This document shows, piece after piece, positions 7,722 through 17,652 of a stretch of DNA of 53,249 bases. The stretch is from Candidatus Gastranaerophilales bacterium (GTDB taxonomy: Bacteria > Cyanobacteriota > Vampirovibrionia > Gastranaerophilales > Gastranaerophilaceae), in NCBI GenBank assembly GCA_947588755.1, contig CANPZB010000005.1, forward strand, positions 1-53,249. Reading direction: 5' to 3'. A program made the translations under genes and the position numbers. Under the pieces are notes generated by a model. It worked only from the letters and a program-made list of their open reading frames with translations. It ran no database searches and was not told where the DNA came from. The number at the start of each line of letters is the position of its first letter. The first letter of the stretch is position 1.

Positions 7722-8594
7722 ATGGCTTTAAATTTTCAGGAACTTGTTTTTAATTTACAAAAATTTTGGTCGGATTACGGCTGTATAATTCAACAACCGT
7801 ACGATATAGAAAAAGGTGCTTCCACGATGAATCCCGCAACTTTTTTACGGGCACTCGGGCCTGAACCTTGGAACACTGCAATGATTGAGCCTTGCAGACG
7901 TCCGACAGATGCAAGATATGGCGAAAACCCCAACAGACTGGGGCATTATTATCAGTTTCAGGTTATTTTGAAACCTTCTCCCGATAATGCTCAGGAACTT
8001 TATTTAAAAAGTCTGGAAGCTATGGGAATTGATTTGTCCGAACATGACGTCAGGTTTGTGGAAGATAACTGGGAGTCTCCGACTTTGGGGGCGGCAGGTG
8101 TCGGCTGGGAAGTTTGGCTTGACGGAATGGAAATCACTCAGTTTACTTATTTTCAGCAGGTCGGCGGGTTAGAAGTTAAGCCTGTTGCTCTTGAACTTAC
8201 TTACGGGCTGGAAAGAATTGCTATGTATCTTCAAAATAAAGAATCCGTTTATGACATTATGTGGAATGATACTTTGAAATATGGCGAAATATTTTTGCAA
8301 AATGAAATAGAACAGTCTAAATATAATTTTGAAGTTTCCGATGCAAAAAGTCTGTTTACCATGTTTGACCTTTATCAAAAAGAAGTTGATAATTGTGTTA
8401 ACTCAAAGCTGGTGCTTCCCGCTTATGATTATGTTTTAAAATGTTCTCACACATTCAACCTTCTGGATGCAAGAGGGGTTATCAGCAAAGACGAAAGAAT
8501 TAATTTTATAAACAGAGTGAGAACAATGGCATCTTCCGTTGCAAAACTCTATGCGGAACAAAGAAAAGAAATGGGTTTCCCGCTCTGTAAATAA
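7722..8594 (+). CDS. glyQ: Glycyl-tRNA synthetase alpha subunit
   Basis: This is the catalytic alpha chain of the bacterial alpha2-beta2 glycyl-tRNA synthetase, which charges tRNA-Gly with glycine. It is 290 aa, the normal size. The class II core is well preserved: [20 protein letters not shown] near the N-terminus, [17 protein letters not shown], the [21 protein letters not shown] motif and [21 protein letters not shown]. GlyQ needs the beta subunit GlyS for activity; glyS is not adjacent, since an amino-acid permease gene follows after 18 bp. The start has GGATAAGG just upstream. A promoter candidate lies at 7619-7647. Confidence 0.97.
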   Translation: MALNFQELVFNLQKFWSDYGCIIQQPYDIEKGASTMNPATFLRALGPEPWNTAMIEPCRRPTDARYGENPNRLGHYYQFQVILKPSPDNAQELYLKSLEAMGIDLSEHDVRFVEDNWESPTLGAAGVGWEVWLDGMEITQFTYFQQVGGLEVKPVALELTYGLERIAMYLQNKESVYDIMWNDTLKYGEIFLQNEIEQSKYNFEVSDAKSLFTMFDLYQKEVDNCVNSKLVLPAYDYVLKCSHTFNLLDARGVISKDERINFINRVRTMASSVAKLYAEQRKEMGFPLCK

Positions 8595-8612
8595 TGATTA
8601 TAAGGACTATAA

Positions 8613-10214
8613 ATGGCAGAAAAATTTAAACGTGCGACTCTAAGCCGAAATTTTTTAAAAACTATTACAAGAAAAAAATCTCCCGATGAAATGGTTGCGG
8701 AAGCTGGTGCAGAGGGTTTGGAAAAAACTTTAGGTGTCTGGGATTTAATTATTCTGGGCGTAGGTGCAATTATCGGGTCAGGAATTTTTGCGGTTGTGGG
8801 AATTTGTGCCGCAGGAAGTGCAGACGGCTCTATTTTGGGTGCAGGGCCCGCACTTGTTATATCAATGATAATTGCCGCCGTCGCATGTATATTCTCTGCG
8901 TTATGTTATTCCGAATTCGCAACAATGATACCGGTTGCAGGCGGAGCTTACACATATACTTTCGCAACATTAGGAGAATTTGCCGCTTGGATGGTCGGAT
9001 GGGTTTTAATGCTTGAATACGCTATAGGATTTATTGCCGTAGCATGTGCATGGTCAAATCATTTTGTACAGTTTATGAGCGGATTTGAGAGGATTTTACC
9101 TGCATGGCTTGCACATCCGCCTGTTTGGCTTGTAAATGATGCGTTTAGTGCAAGTAAAATCGCCGCCGCAAACCCCGATGTATTCATTCCGAAATTTTTC
9201 GGAGTGCCGATTTGTATAAATTTACCCGCAATGCTTATTATATTGTTGATTACCGCAATTCTTGTAAAAGGGACTAAAGATTCCGCAAAAATGGCAGGAA
9301 TAATGGTTTTTGTAAAACTTGCCGTCATAGCACTTTTTGTGTTTGCGGGAATATTCTTTGTACGTCCCGAAAACTGGACGCCTTTTGTACCTAACGGTGC
9401 TGCGGGAATTTTTTCGGGTGCGTTTTTGATATTTTTTGCATATATAGGTTTTGATGCAATAGCAACAGCCGCTGAAGAATGTAAAAATCCGCAAAAAGAT
9501 TTACCCATAGGGATTATCGGTTCGTTGATGATTACCACACTGGTTTATGTGGCGGTTGCACTTGTTCTCACGGGTATGCAAAACACAAGCGGAAATATAC
9601 CTGTTCCAACGGATTTTTTAAAAGCTCCCATGGCTTACTGTATGTCTTTACACAAATTAAACTGGGCTGCGGGACTGATTTCGGTAGGGTCACTGGCAGG
9701 ATTAACGTCGGTATTACTTGTATTAGAAATGGCTGCCACAAGAATTTTGTACGCAATGAGCAGAGACCATTTTATTTCGCAAAGATTTCAAAAACTTCAT
9801 CCGAAATTTAAAACTCCAGCACTTTTAACATGGACGGTAGGCGGGCTTGCCATTGTGGGAATTTTAACTTTAAATTTGGATGTTGCTGCAGAATTATGCA
9901 ATTACGGAACATTTACATCTTTCATAATTGTTTGCGTAGCCGTTTTAATTTTAAGAAAAACTGACCCTGACAGACCGAGACCTTTTAAAGTCCCGTTTTC
10001 ACCGCTTTTCCCCGCACTTGGTATAGTGTGCTGCGGCGGATTAATGGTATATAAGTCTATGCAGCCTTCAGGCTCCGCATTGCTTTTTCCCGTATGGCTC
10101 GGTGTAGGTGCCGTTATATATTTGCTTTACGGTTATGTAAAAAACAGAATTAACGAAAATAAACTCCACAACGAAAAAGTAGAATTGAAAAAACAGGAAT
10201 TAATGAATAAATAA
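8613..10214 (+). CDS. APC-family amino acid permease, first of a tandem pair
   Basis: This 533-aa integral membrane protein has about 12 membrane helices and should carry amino acids across the cytoplasmic membrane with a cation gradient. The first helix holds the APC substrate-site signature GVGAIIGSGIF, followed by GPALVISMIIAA and SALCYSEFATMIPVAGGAYT. It belongs with the YfnA / cationic amino acid transporter branch. The specific substrate cannot be read from sequence. AAGGACT lies upstream of the start. Its stop overlaps the next permease's ATG by one base (TAATG), so the pair should be translationally coupled. Confidence 0.93.
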   Translation: MAEKFKRATLSRNFLKTITRKKSPDEMVAEAGAEGLEKTLGVWDLIILGVGAIIGSGIFAVVGICAAGSADGSILGAGPALVISMIIAAVACIFSALCYSEFATMIPVAGGAYTYTFATLGEFAAWMVGWVLMLEYAIGFIAVACAWSNHFVQFMSGFERILPAWLAHPPVWLVNDAFSASKIAAANPDVFIPKFFGVPICINLPAMLIILLITAILVKGTKDSAKMAGIMVFVKLAVIALFVFAGIFFVRPENWTPFVPNGAAGIFSGAFLIFFAYIGFDAIATAAEECKNPQKDLPIGIIGSLMITTLVYVAVALVLTGMQNTSGNIPVPTDFLKAPMAYCMSLHKLNWAAGLISVGSLAGLTSVLLVLEMAATRILYAMSRDHFISQRFQKLHPKFKTPALLTWTVGGLAIVGILTLNLDVAAELCNYGTFTSFIIVCVAVLILRKTDPDRPRPFKVPFSPLFPALGIVCCGGLMVYKSMQPSGSALLFPVWLGVGAVIYLLYGYVKNRINENKLHNEKVELKKQELMNK

Positions 10215-11767
10215 TGGATATTAAAAAAATTATTACAAATGCCCTAAAAGTAAAAAATACTGATGAACTTATTGCTGCAGGTAAAAAATCGGAATTCAAG
10301 AAAACTTTGAATGTTTTCGATTTGATAATTATAGGAATAGGTGCTGTTGTCGGTACGGGTATTTTTACAATAATCGGAACCGCAATAAAAGGCGGCGTTG
10401 AAAATGCCGGAGCAGGGCCTGCGATTATAATCTCAATGTTTTTAGCTTGTATAGCCTGCGTATTTTCAGCGTTATGCTATTCCGAAATAGCTGCAATGAT
10501 ACCTGTTGCGGGAAGTGCTTACACTTATACTTATGCAACAATGGGTGAATTTATGGCATGGATGGTCGGCTGGATATTAATGCTTGAGTATGCCATCGGG
10601 AATATTACCGTCGCATGTTCGTGGACCGGTTATCTGGTTCAGTTTTTAAAGGGTTTTAAACATATTTTACCCGCATTTATTACAAATTTCCCGTTGTGGC
10701 TGAGAAATGATTACAGATTTATGTTTTCTTTTTGCGATAAATACGGTCTTGACCCTCATTCTCAAATGCCGTATATATTCGGCAAAATACCTCTGGCAAT
10801 AAATCTGCCCTCTATTATAATAATTTTATTACTGACAATATTGCTTATAAAAGGGGTCAAAGAATCCACAAGATTTGCGGGCATAATGGTGGGCGTAAAT
10901 ATGTTCATGATAACTTCATTTATTGTCGTCGGAGCATTTTACGTTAAACCCGAAAATTGGACACCTTTTGCACCAAACGGGTTTGAGGGAATATTTATGG
11001 GAGCATTTCTAATATTTTTTGCTTATATAGGGTTTGATGCAATTTCCACCACGGCGGAAGAAACCGAAAATCCGCAAAGAGATTTACCTAGAGCAATTTT
11101 GGGTACACTTATAATTTGTACGATTTTGTATATTTGTGTTGCCCTTGTATTGACTGGAACTGTTCCTCTTAATCAAATAGATATTCAAGCTCCTATTGCT
11201 CATGCTATGCGAGCGGTGGGTGTAAACTGGTTTGCGGGACTTATTTCCGTGGGAGCATTGTGTGCTTTAACTTCGGTATTATTAATTTATCAGCTCGGTA
11301 CGACAAGAATTCTTTATGCAATGAGCAGAGACAGATTTTTGCCGAAATCGTTGAGACTTATACACAAAAAATTCAGAACTCCGCACATTTTAACATGGAT
11401 ATCGGGAATTATTGTTATCATTTGTTCATTGTTTATGGATTTGAATATTTCTGCGGAACTGTGTAATTTCGGGACATTTACTTCATTTATAATTATATGT
11501 ATTGCTGTCTTGATTTTGCGAAAAACGGAACCCGACAGATACAGACCTTTTAAAGTACCTTTTTATCCGTTGTTTCCCGTTTTGGGAATAATAACCTGCA
11601 GTGTGCTTATGATTTATTCGTTGGGCAGTTTGAAAACTTCTTCGTTATACTTTCCGTTATGGCTGTTAATCGGGTTTTTAATATATGTAACATACGGTTA
11701 CGGGCAAAAAAGGCTTGAAGAAAGAGTAAAACTACAAAGACAACCTAAAAAACACGCTCAAGTATAG
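10214..11767 (+). CDS. APC-family amino acid permease, second of a tandem pair
   Basis: This 517-aa permease is a clear paralogue of its upstream neighbour over the full length. Shared segments include SALCYSE(F/I)A(T/A)MIPVAG, MAWMVGWILMLEYAIG, NPQ(K/R)DLP and ILRKT(D/E)PDR. Helix 1 reads GIGAVVGTGIF, the substrate-contact motif. About 12 membrane helices are expected. The start ATG overlaps the upstream stop. The main difference is a longer loop after the third or fourth helix (residues about 155-190). Different residues in the binding motif (IIGSG versus VVGTG) suggest the two may prefer different substrates. It ends three bases from the convergent ruvB stop. Confidence 0.93.
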   Translation: MDIKKIITNALKVKNTDELIAAGKKSEFKKTLNVFDLIIIGIGAVVGTGIFTIIGTAIKGGVENAGAGPAIIISMFLACIACVFSALCYSEIAAMIPVAGSAYTYTYATMGEFMAWMVGWILMLEYAIGNITVACSWTGYLVQFLKGFKHILPAFITNFPLWLRNDYRFMFSFCDKYGLDPHSQMPYIFGKIPLAINLPSIIIILLLTILLIKGVKESTRFAGIMVGVNMFMITSFIVVGAFYVKPENWTPFAPNGFEGIFMGAFLIFFAYIGFDAISTTAEETENPQRDLPRAILGTLIICTILYICVALVLTGTVPLNQIDIQAPIAHAMRAVGVNWFAGLISVGALCALTSVLLIYQLGTTRILYAMSRDRFLPKSLRLIHKKFRTPHILTWISGIIVIICSLFMDLNISAELCNFGTFTSFIIICIAVLILRKTEPDRYRPFKVPFYPLFPVLGIITCSVLMIYSLGSLKTSSLYFPLWLLIGFLIYVTYGYGQKRLEERVKLQRQPKKHAQV

Positions 11768-11769
11768 AT

Positions 11770-12852
11770 TTAAAAAAGGCTTTGTTGTTCGGATAATTCA
11801 TGATTTTTAAGCCCTAGATGTCTGTAGGCTTGCGGAGAAACTTTTCTCCCGCGGGGCGTTCTTTGGATTAAGCCTGCCTGCAAAAGAAACGGTTCGCATA
11901 CATCTTCTATCGTCCTGACATCTTCACCTATGGCTGCAGCAATGGTTTCAATACCGACCGGCCCGCCGTCATACTTTTCTATTATTAATTTTAAAAGATT
12001 TCTGTCCGTATTATCAAGCCCGAAATTGTCAATTTTTAATATATCAAGTGATTTGTCGGCAATTTCTTGAGTTATTTTGCCGTCATGTTTGACAAGTGCG
12101 TAATCCGCGACTCTTTTTACCAGTCTGTTTGCAATACGCGGAGTTCCGCGTGAGCGTTTTGCTATTGCATAAGCACCTTCGTCCGTAATTTCGATATTAA
12201 GTATTCCCGCTGTACGTTTTATAACCTGCGAAAGTTCTTCGGGAGTATAAAATTCAAGCCGGTGAATTATCCCAAACCTGTCTCTTAAAGGTCCTGAAAG
12301 TTCACCTGCTTTTGTGGTTGCTCCGATTAAGGTAAATTTCGGCAATTCAATTCGTAATGTCTTTACTGTTTGGCTTTTACCGGTTGTAATATCAAGGTAA
12401 AAATCCTCCATTGCAGGATATAAAATTTCTTCGGCTATTTTATTCAACCTGTGAATTTCATCTATAAAAAGAATTTCTCCGCCTTTCAATGACATCAAAA
12501 TACCGATAATATCCCTCGGACGTTCAAGTGCGGGGGCGGAAGTTATTTTGATATTAACTCCCATTTGTTCGGCTATTACACCCGCAAGCGTAGTTTTGCC
12601 AAGTCCAGGCGGGCCGTAAAAGAGTAAATGGTCCAAAGGTGCATTACGTTTTTTTGCGGCTTCAATTGTGATTTTTAATGTTTCTTTAAGTGAAGTCTGA
12701 CCGATATATGTATCAAAAGACTTTGGACGTATTGTGTTTTCGAAACTTTTGTCAAAATCACCGCTTTCGGCACTGATTACGGGATTTTTATCCGTTTTAA
12801 CGTGCTTGATTGTTGTATTTTTAAAATCGTTGTCGTCAGAAATTATACTCAT
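11770..12852 (-). CDS. ruvB: Holliday junction branch migration helicase RuvB
   Basis: RuvB is the hexameric AAA+ motor that drives Holliday-junction branch migration with RuvA. Visible motifs are Walker A GPPGLGKT, Walker B FIDEIHR, sensor 1 [18 protein letters not shown] with the arginine finger, and the C-terminal winged helix ([16 protein letters not shown], then [16 protein letters not shown]). I chose ATG 12852 (360 aa), with GGA seven bases upstream; an upstream in-frame codon at 12900 adds 16 residues that do not fit the family and overlap the promoter. An N-terminal extension of about 25 residues before the AAA core is somewhat long. ruvA and ruvC are not nearby. Confidence 0.96.
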   Translation of the reverse strand: MSIISDDNDFKNTTIKHVKTDKNPVISAESGDFDKSFENTIRPKSFDTYIGQTSLKETLKITIEAAKKRNAPLDHLLFYGPPGLGKTTLAGVIAEQMGVNIKITSAPALERPRDIIGILMSLKGGEILFIDEIHRLNKIAEEILYPAMEDFYLDITTGKSQTVKTLRIELPKFTLIGATTKAGELSGPLRDRFGIIHRLEFYTPEELSQVIKRTAGILNIEITDEGAYAIAKRSRGTPRIANRLVKRVADYALVKHDGKITQEIADKSLDILKIDNFGLDNTDRNLLKLIIEKYDGGPVGIETIAAAIGEDVRTIEDVCEPFLLQAGLIQRTPRGRKVSPQAYRHLGLKNHELSEQQSLF

Positions 12853-12870
12853 TGTTTTTCCAGTACTTTT

Positions 12871-12900
12871 ATGATAGCATAAAGTTAGGGATATAGGCAA
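12871..12900 (-). promoter_or_regulatory. Candidate ruvB promoter in the ruvB-dapL divergent region
   Basis: Read on the minus strand: TTGCCT (12895-12900), 18 bases, TATCAT (12871-12876), with a TG extension one base upstream of the -10. On the plus strand TTGTTT (12852-12857), 17 bases, TAGCAT (12875-12880) could serve dapL. The two divergent promoters would overlap around a near-palindrome CTTTTATG-ATAG-CATAAAG. Confidence 0.4.
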
Positions 12901-12922
12901 TTATTAACGAAGGGAGTTGAAA

Positions 12923-14095
12923 ATGAAAGTATCCGAAAGATTAGAAAAAATTCCTCCGTATTTGTTTGCGGAAATAGACAGAAAAATTGACGAAGCAAAA
13001 GCAAAGGGTATAGACATAATAAGTTTGGGTATCGGCGACCCTGATAAACCCACACTTTCACCCGTTGTGGAAGCAATGCATAAAGCAATAGACAATCCGA
13101 AAAATCATGATTATCCGCCTTATAACGGTACGGCATCTTTCAGAAAGGCTGCTGCAGACTGGATGAAAAAACGCTTCGGTGTTGAAGTTAATGCCGACAG
13201 TGAAGTCCTTGCAAATATAGGCTCAAAAGAAGCTATAGCACATATCTTCTTTGCATTCGTTGACAAGGGAGATTATACTCTTGTTCCTGATCCGGGGTAT
13301 CCCGTTTATAAAAATGCCACAATTTTTGCTGGCGGTACTCCTTATTCAATGCCGTTATTGGAAGAAAACGGATTTTTGCCGGATTTTGATAAAATTCCCG
13401 AAGATATTGCCAAAAAATCAAAATTAATGTTTTTGAACTATCCTAACAACCCGACAGGGGCCGTTGCCGACTTGGAATTTTTCAAAAAAGCGGTTGAATT
13501 TTGTAAAAAATATGACATATTGTTGTGTCACGATATGGCATATTGCGAAATGACTTATGACGGGTATGTTGCTCCTTCGGTTTTGCAGGTAGAAGGTGCA
13601 AAAGATATAGCAATTGAATTTTATTCTCATTCAAAGTCTTATAATATGACGGGATGGAGAGTAGGTTTTGTTGCAGGCAATGAAAAAGCTGTAAAAGCTC
13701 TCGGCACAATAAAAAATAACATTGACAGCGGAACTTTCAAAGCAATACAAGAGGCTGCTACGACCGCTTTTAATATTGACAAAAAATACATAGAAGAATT
13801 AAACAATATGTATCAGCAACGCAGAGATGCAATGGAACAAGGTTTAAGAGAACTCGGCTGGGATTTAAAGCCTTCAAAAGCGACATTTTATCTGTGGCTC
13901 CCCGTCCCCAAGGGAATGAGTTCGGAAGAATTTGTTACTCTTATGCTTGAAAAAGCACATATTGTTGTTCCGCCCGGAAACGGTTACGGAAAGTACGGAG
14001 AAGGTTATTTCCGTATTGCCCTCACAAAAGATGTAAATACAATTAAAGAATGTATCCGCAGAATGAAAGATGCCGGAATACATTTTGAAAAATAA
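12923..14095 (+). CDS. dapL: LL-diaminopimelate aminotransferase
   Basis: This 390-aa PLP enzyme converts tetrahydrodipicolinate directly to LL-diaminopimelate for lysine and peptidoglycan, bypassing the succinylase route; it is typical of cyanobacteria, plants and chlamydiae. The fold-type I aminotransferase landmarks are DYPPYNGTASFRKA, PDPGYPVYKNA, NYPNNPTGAV, and SHSKSYNMTGWRVGF with the PLP lysine. I chose ATG 12923 because AGGGAG at 12911-12916 sits six bases upstream; TTG 12917 would overlap that site. The length and the LGIGDPDKPT N-terminus fit the DapL branch better than aspartate aminotransferase, though substrate assignment by eye is not absolute. It diverges from ruvB. Confidence 0.88.
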   Translation: MKVSERLEKIPPYLFAEIDRKIDEAKAKGIDIISLGIGDPDKPTLSPVVEAMHKAIDNPKNHDYPPYNGTASFRKAAADWMKKRFGVEVNADSEVLANIGSKEAIAHIFFAFVDKGDYTLVPDPGYPVYKNATIFAGGTPYSMPLLEENGFLPDFDKIPEDIAKKSKLMFLNYPNNPTGAVADLEFFKKAVEFCKKYDILLCHDMAYCEMTYDGYVAPSVLQVEGAKDIAIEFYSHSKSYNMTGWRVGFVAGNEKAVKALGTIKNNIDSGTFKAIQEAATTAFNIDKKYIEELNNMYQQRRDAMEQGLRELGWDLKPSKATFYLWLPVPKGMSSEEFVTLMLEKAHIVVPPGNGYGKYGEGYFRIALTKDVNTIKECIRRMKDAGIHFEK

Positions 14096-14122
14096 TTACA
14101 TCTTTTGTATGAGTCTTACTTA

Positions 14123-14151
14123 TTGTTATAAGTAATCCGATATGATATAAT
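14123..14151 (+). promoter_or_regulatory. Promoter giving a probably leaderless mRNA
   Basis: TTGTTA (14123-14128), 17 bases, TATAAT (14146-14151). The ATG of the 1164-aa gene begins at 14158, six bases after the -10 box, where transcription would normally start. No Shine-Dalgarno is present. The -35 lies in the hairpin TTACTTAT-TGTT-ATAAGTAA. Confidence 0.6.
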
Positions 14152-14157
14152 CTTTAT

Positions 14158-17100
14158 ATGGAATGTCCTAAATGCGGTTATGAAATAGACGACAAAGCTT
14201 TGGTGTGCCCGAATTGTAAGAAGGTACTTAAATTGGTCTGCCCGATTTGCAAAACAGTTAACGAAAATAATATCTGCAAAAAGTGCGGTTACGTTATTAT
14301 TTCAAAATGTAATAAGTGCGGCAAAATTAATCAGACTATAAATAAAAAATGTAAAAAATGCGGTTTTGATACCGAACGCAGTGTCATTCTAAACGAGAGC
14401 AATACCGATGATTTTGTCTTAATGACTATAGATTTTCCCAATATGGACGATATGAAAAATCTTTTAGGCTCGGTTAAACTCTTAAACAAATTTAAGATTA
14501 ATATTGATAAAATCATACTGGATTACACTAAATCAAACGGATTACGACGCCAGCTCATAAAAAATACTTATGTTATAAGATGCTGTAAAGATTACTCCTT
14601 CAAAGCTTCGGCTCATACAGCAATGACTACCGCAATCGAACTTTTGAACAGTATTACCAAAATGAACTGCAAACTTACCAAAAAAAAGAATGCTACCGTA
14701 AGATGCAATATCTTTCTTATGAAACGCAGTGTAAACGATAATCCCGATAACTTCGATTCGGGATATAACATAAGTCTTTTAAATCAATATTCCAAAAATA
14801 AGGAAGATAAAATTCTAAATACATTCCAAATTATAACCGATCAGAACGTTTTTGATGTTCTTGGAAATGACTACAGGCTTACCCCTCTTAATTCCGTTAT
14901 GATAAATAACGAAATGGTTATGTACTATGAGGCTGATGTCAGAGACAAAGTTAAGGTTGAGTACCCGCAAGATGATGAAGATGATGAAATTAAAATTCCT
15001 AATTTTGTTCAAAATATGCTTATTGAACAAGATAAAATTGACGGGGAATTTTTGAATAATCCTAACATAAATGCGGACATAGAAGCTATTTACGATATCA
15101 AACCCATTGAATTTGAAGATATTAAATGTGATTTTATCAGAACAGAAAATATTGATATTTTTTATCACATTGCAAACAAACTTCAAACAAATCCAAAAAG
15201 CATTTTGGCACTCAAAACAGCCGATTTATATAAACCGTATTCGCTAAAAATTATCAACACCGTAGAAAGTTTAAATTTATACAATAATATTATTACCATA
15301 ACCTGTTATGACGAAATGAAATATTCACCCTATTCATTTTTCAGAGATTTAGTTTCGGCTATTTTTGAATATACGGTTTCGCAAAAATTATTTTCACGGA
15401 ATGATTTTTCCATGTTTGCATCGGTTGACCCCGACGGATTAATTAAAGACCTTGTAATGCTTAAGGAAAGGAATGTAGAAGTAGCTGAGGATACAAGATA
15501 CGTATTCTTTGATATTTTCCTTACATTACTTCAAGCCATTCCCAATACGCTAATATACGTTGAAAACTTTGAAAAAATTGATTCGGCATCTTATGATGTT
15601 CTTAAATTCTTATTTGATGCCTTCGATAAGCTGGATGTAAGTTATTTACTTTGTTACGGCAAAGGTTTTTCGCTGCATAAAGACTCGCATTTCCTTATTT
15701 CAAGACCTTATTACTGTGAAATAACTTTAAAACCGACCGCATTTGAAAAAATGATAGAAGAAAATAAAAATTATTACCGCAATATACTTGATAATTTTTA
15801 TTTCCACAGGATAGCGAAATATTCTTGCGGAAGTATTCTTTATTTGGACATAGCCATCCAATATCTTATTGAATTGGGAGTTTATGAAGCTAAAGAAGAC
15901 TGTATTGACATGATAAATCCCAAAACTATCATAATACCTTCCAACATAAGCCGTCTTATGAAACGCCGATTAAATCTCTTAAAAGACGACATGGAGTCAT
16001 TCAGATTTCTCGTATCCGTTGTACTTCTGGGAACAAGAATTGATTTGACCACTCTGGAAAGTCTCGGATTTGAAAATATGTCCGAATTTATAGATAAACT
16101 TACCAATATGGGATACATTTATTTTTATAATAATTGTATGTATTTCCCTGATTTTAATCTTCTGCGTGAGTGTATTCTTGATGTTACAGACCCCGTTACT
16201 CTGAAAGAAATATCAAAAAGCCTTTTTGAAAAAGTAATGGATGAAAGTATGCCGAGTCCTTCAAAAGCTTTTATGTATAAATTAATCGGTGACAGGGAAA
16301 ATGAATTATCGCAATGGGAAAAACTGGCACGTATAAATCTTTCGCTCGGCGATTTTAATGCTTACCTAAACTGTACCGCCGAAATTCTTAAAATCCTTAA
16401 TGAAAATACTGATGAAGAAAAACAACCATCCGTTGATGAATATAAAATGCAGCTTTACGAAGAAATTTCACAAAATCTTTACCAATATATTCCGAATGAA
16501 ACTCCCGAGGTTGCTCTGGAAAGTCTGCAAAAACTTGAAGAAACAGGAGATGCCGAAAAAATTATATTCATGTGCAACAAATTAATACAAGGCAACTTAA
16601 TCTCTGGTAATTATATGCATGCACTGGAATTAACTCATAAAGTTTTGTCTTTACTCCCCGTATCTTCGCTTAATCCTGCTGACGGGAATTTTAATACATA
16701 TTTCTTTTTAATGTCTTTAATACATATTCATATTCTTTTTAATATCGGTGCATTAAACGACTGTATTGATGTCGGTTTTAAAGTATTGAATGTCGTTAAC
16801 GAAAATACCATACCGTATTTGAAACCCGAATATATATCTTCGGAAGATTTCAGAATGATGATAGTTGATGCCGTCGGTTATGTTGCGATGGCAAATGTTC
16901 TTGTCCTCGGAGGCAATGTTCATGAATTTTTAAAAATTGTCAGAAATGACGTAAGTTCCATTCCCGCTTCGTACGATTTATTTACTGTTTTACAGGATTT
17001 TATGCACGGAAAACTTACAAGCTTTAATGAAATTCAAACGGATGAGAATGACAAATTCGGTTCGTTTATTACGCATATATTGAATGCATTTTTACTAAAC

Positions 17101-17652
17101 AAAGATAATTCCGCAAGATTTGCCGAAGAAATTTATAAGGCAAAAATCTCCGCAGGCATGAATAATTTGCATCAGCTTGAATTGTTTGCGGATTTAATGA
17201 TAGGCAGCGTATATGCCGATATTGAATCATACCAAAAGGCGGAATATATAATAAACAAAGTTATTAAAACCGCAGAAGATAAAGGTATGTCTAATCTTCT
17301 TTATGCGGCATGGTACGTTTTAAGTTGTTTGAAATTAAAATTAAACAAATATAATGCTGCATTCGGTATTATAAATAACTCTCTTATACAATTAGAAAAA
17401 AATAACTTCACGTCAGAATATTTAATAATGATATATAAATACAATATGTATAAAGTTTTAATGTTCCAAAAGGAATTTGACAAGGCACAAATTTGTATAT
17501 CTCAGGCAAAATATATAGCATCAAAATACGGTATAAATTATAAATTTGATGAAAATCCCGACAGTTATATTCCTGTCGACGAAACAGACGATGACCGGTC
17601 AAATCCCGTATCATCGGATGAATTTCAGGATGAAGAAAGTGAGGTGTTATGA
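14158..17652 (+). CDS. Zinc-ribbon, cyclase-like, degenerate STAND ATPase and TPR protein
   Basis: This 1164-aa protein starts with zinc ribbons: repeated CxxC pairs within residues 3-69 (CPKCGY, CPNCKK, CPIC, CKKCGY, CNKCGK, CKKCGF). Residues about 85-260 look like a class III nucleotide cyclase domain that has lost catalytic residues; only the first Asp (MTIDFPN) is obvious. Residues about 330-560 align to the ATPase of the 996-aa protein at 39005-41995, but the P-loop is replaced by ALKTADLYKPYS (about 351-362), while the Walker B-like strand LIYVENFEKID (465-475) remains. The C-terminal half is helical, TPR-like, with an acidic tail. It is probably a scaffold or regulator rather than an enzyme. 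Its stop overlaps glgA (ATGA), hinting at a link to glycogen synthesis. Confidence 0.75.
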   Translation: MECPKCGYEIDDKALVCPNCKKVLKLVCPICKTVNENNICKKCGYVIISKCNKCGKINQTINKKCKKCGFDTERSVILNESNTDDFVLMTIDFPNMDDMKNLLGSVKLLNKFKINIDKIILDYTKSNGLRRQLIKNTYVIRCCKDYSFKASAHTAMTTAIELLNSITKMNCKLTKKKNATVRCNIFLMKRSVNDNPDNFDSGYNISLLNQYSKNKEDKILNTFQIITDQNVFDVLGNDYRLTPLNSVMINNEMVMYYEADVRDKVKVEYPQDDEDDEIKIPNFVQNMLIEQDKIDGEFLNNPNINADIEAIYDIKPIEFEDIKCDFIRTENIDIFYHIANKLQTNPKSILALKTADLYKPYSLKIINTVESLNLYNNIITITCYDEMKYSPYSFFRDLVSAIFEYTVSQKLFSRNDFSMFASVDPDGLIKDLVMLKERNVEVAEDTRYVFFDIFLTLLQAIPNTLIYVENFEKIDSASYDVLKFLFDAFDKLDVSYLLCYGKGFSLHKDSHFLISRPYYCEITLKPTAFEKMIEENKNYYRNILDNFYFHRIAKYSCGSILYLDIAIQYLIELGVYEAKEDCIDMINPKTIIIPSNISRLMKRRLNLLKDDMESFRFLVSVVLLGTRIDLTTLESLGFENMSEFIDKLTNMGYIYFYNNCMYFPDFNLLRECILDVTDPVTLKEISKSLFEKVMDESMPSPSKAFMYKLIGDRENELSQWEKLARINLSLGDFNAYLNCTAEILKILNENTDEEKQPSVDEYKMQLYEEISQNLYQYIPNETPEVALESLQKLEETGDAEKIIFMCNKLIQGNLISGNYMHALELTHKVLSLLPVSSLNPADGNFNTYFFLMSLIHIHILFNIGALNDCIDVGFKVLNVVNENTIPYLKPEYISSEDFRMMIVDAVGYVAMANVLVLGGNVHEFLKIVRNDVSSIPASYDLFTVLQDFMHGKLTSFNEIQTDENDKFGSFITHILNAFLLNKDNSARFAEEIYKAKISAGMNNLHQLELFADLMIGSVYADIESYQKAEYIINKVIKTAEDKGMSNLLYAAWYVLSCLKLKLNKYNAAFGIINNSLIQLEKNNFTSEYLIMIYKYNMYKVLMFQKEFDKAQICISQAKYIASKYGINYKFDENPDSYIPVDETDDDRSNPVSSDEFQDEESEVL

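Noticed and set aside
9059-9538. 159-aa minus-strand ORF inside the first permease gene
   Set aside because: Antisense to well-conserved membrane helices of an APC permease; no start signal.
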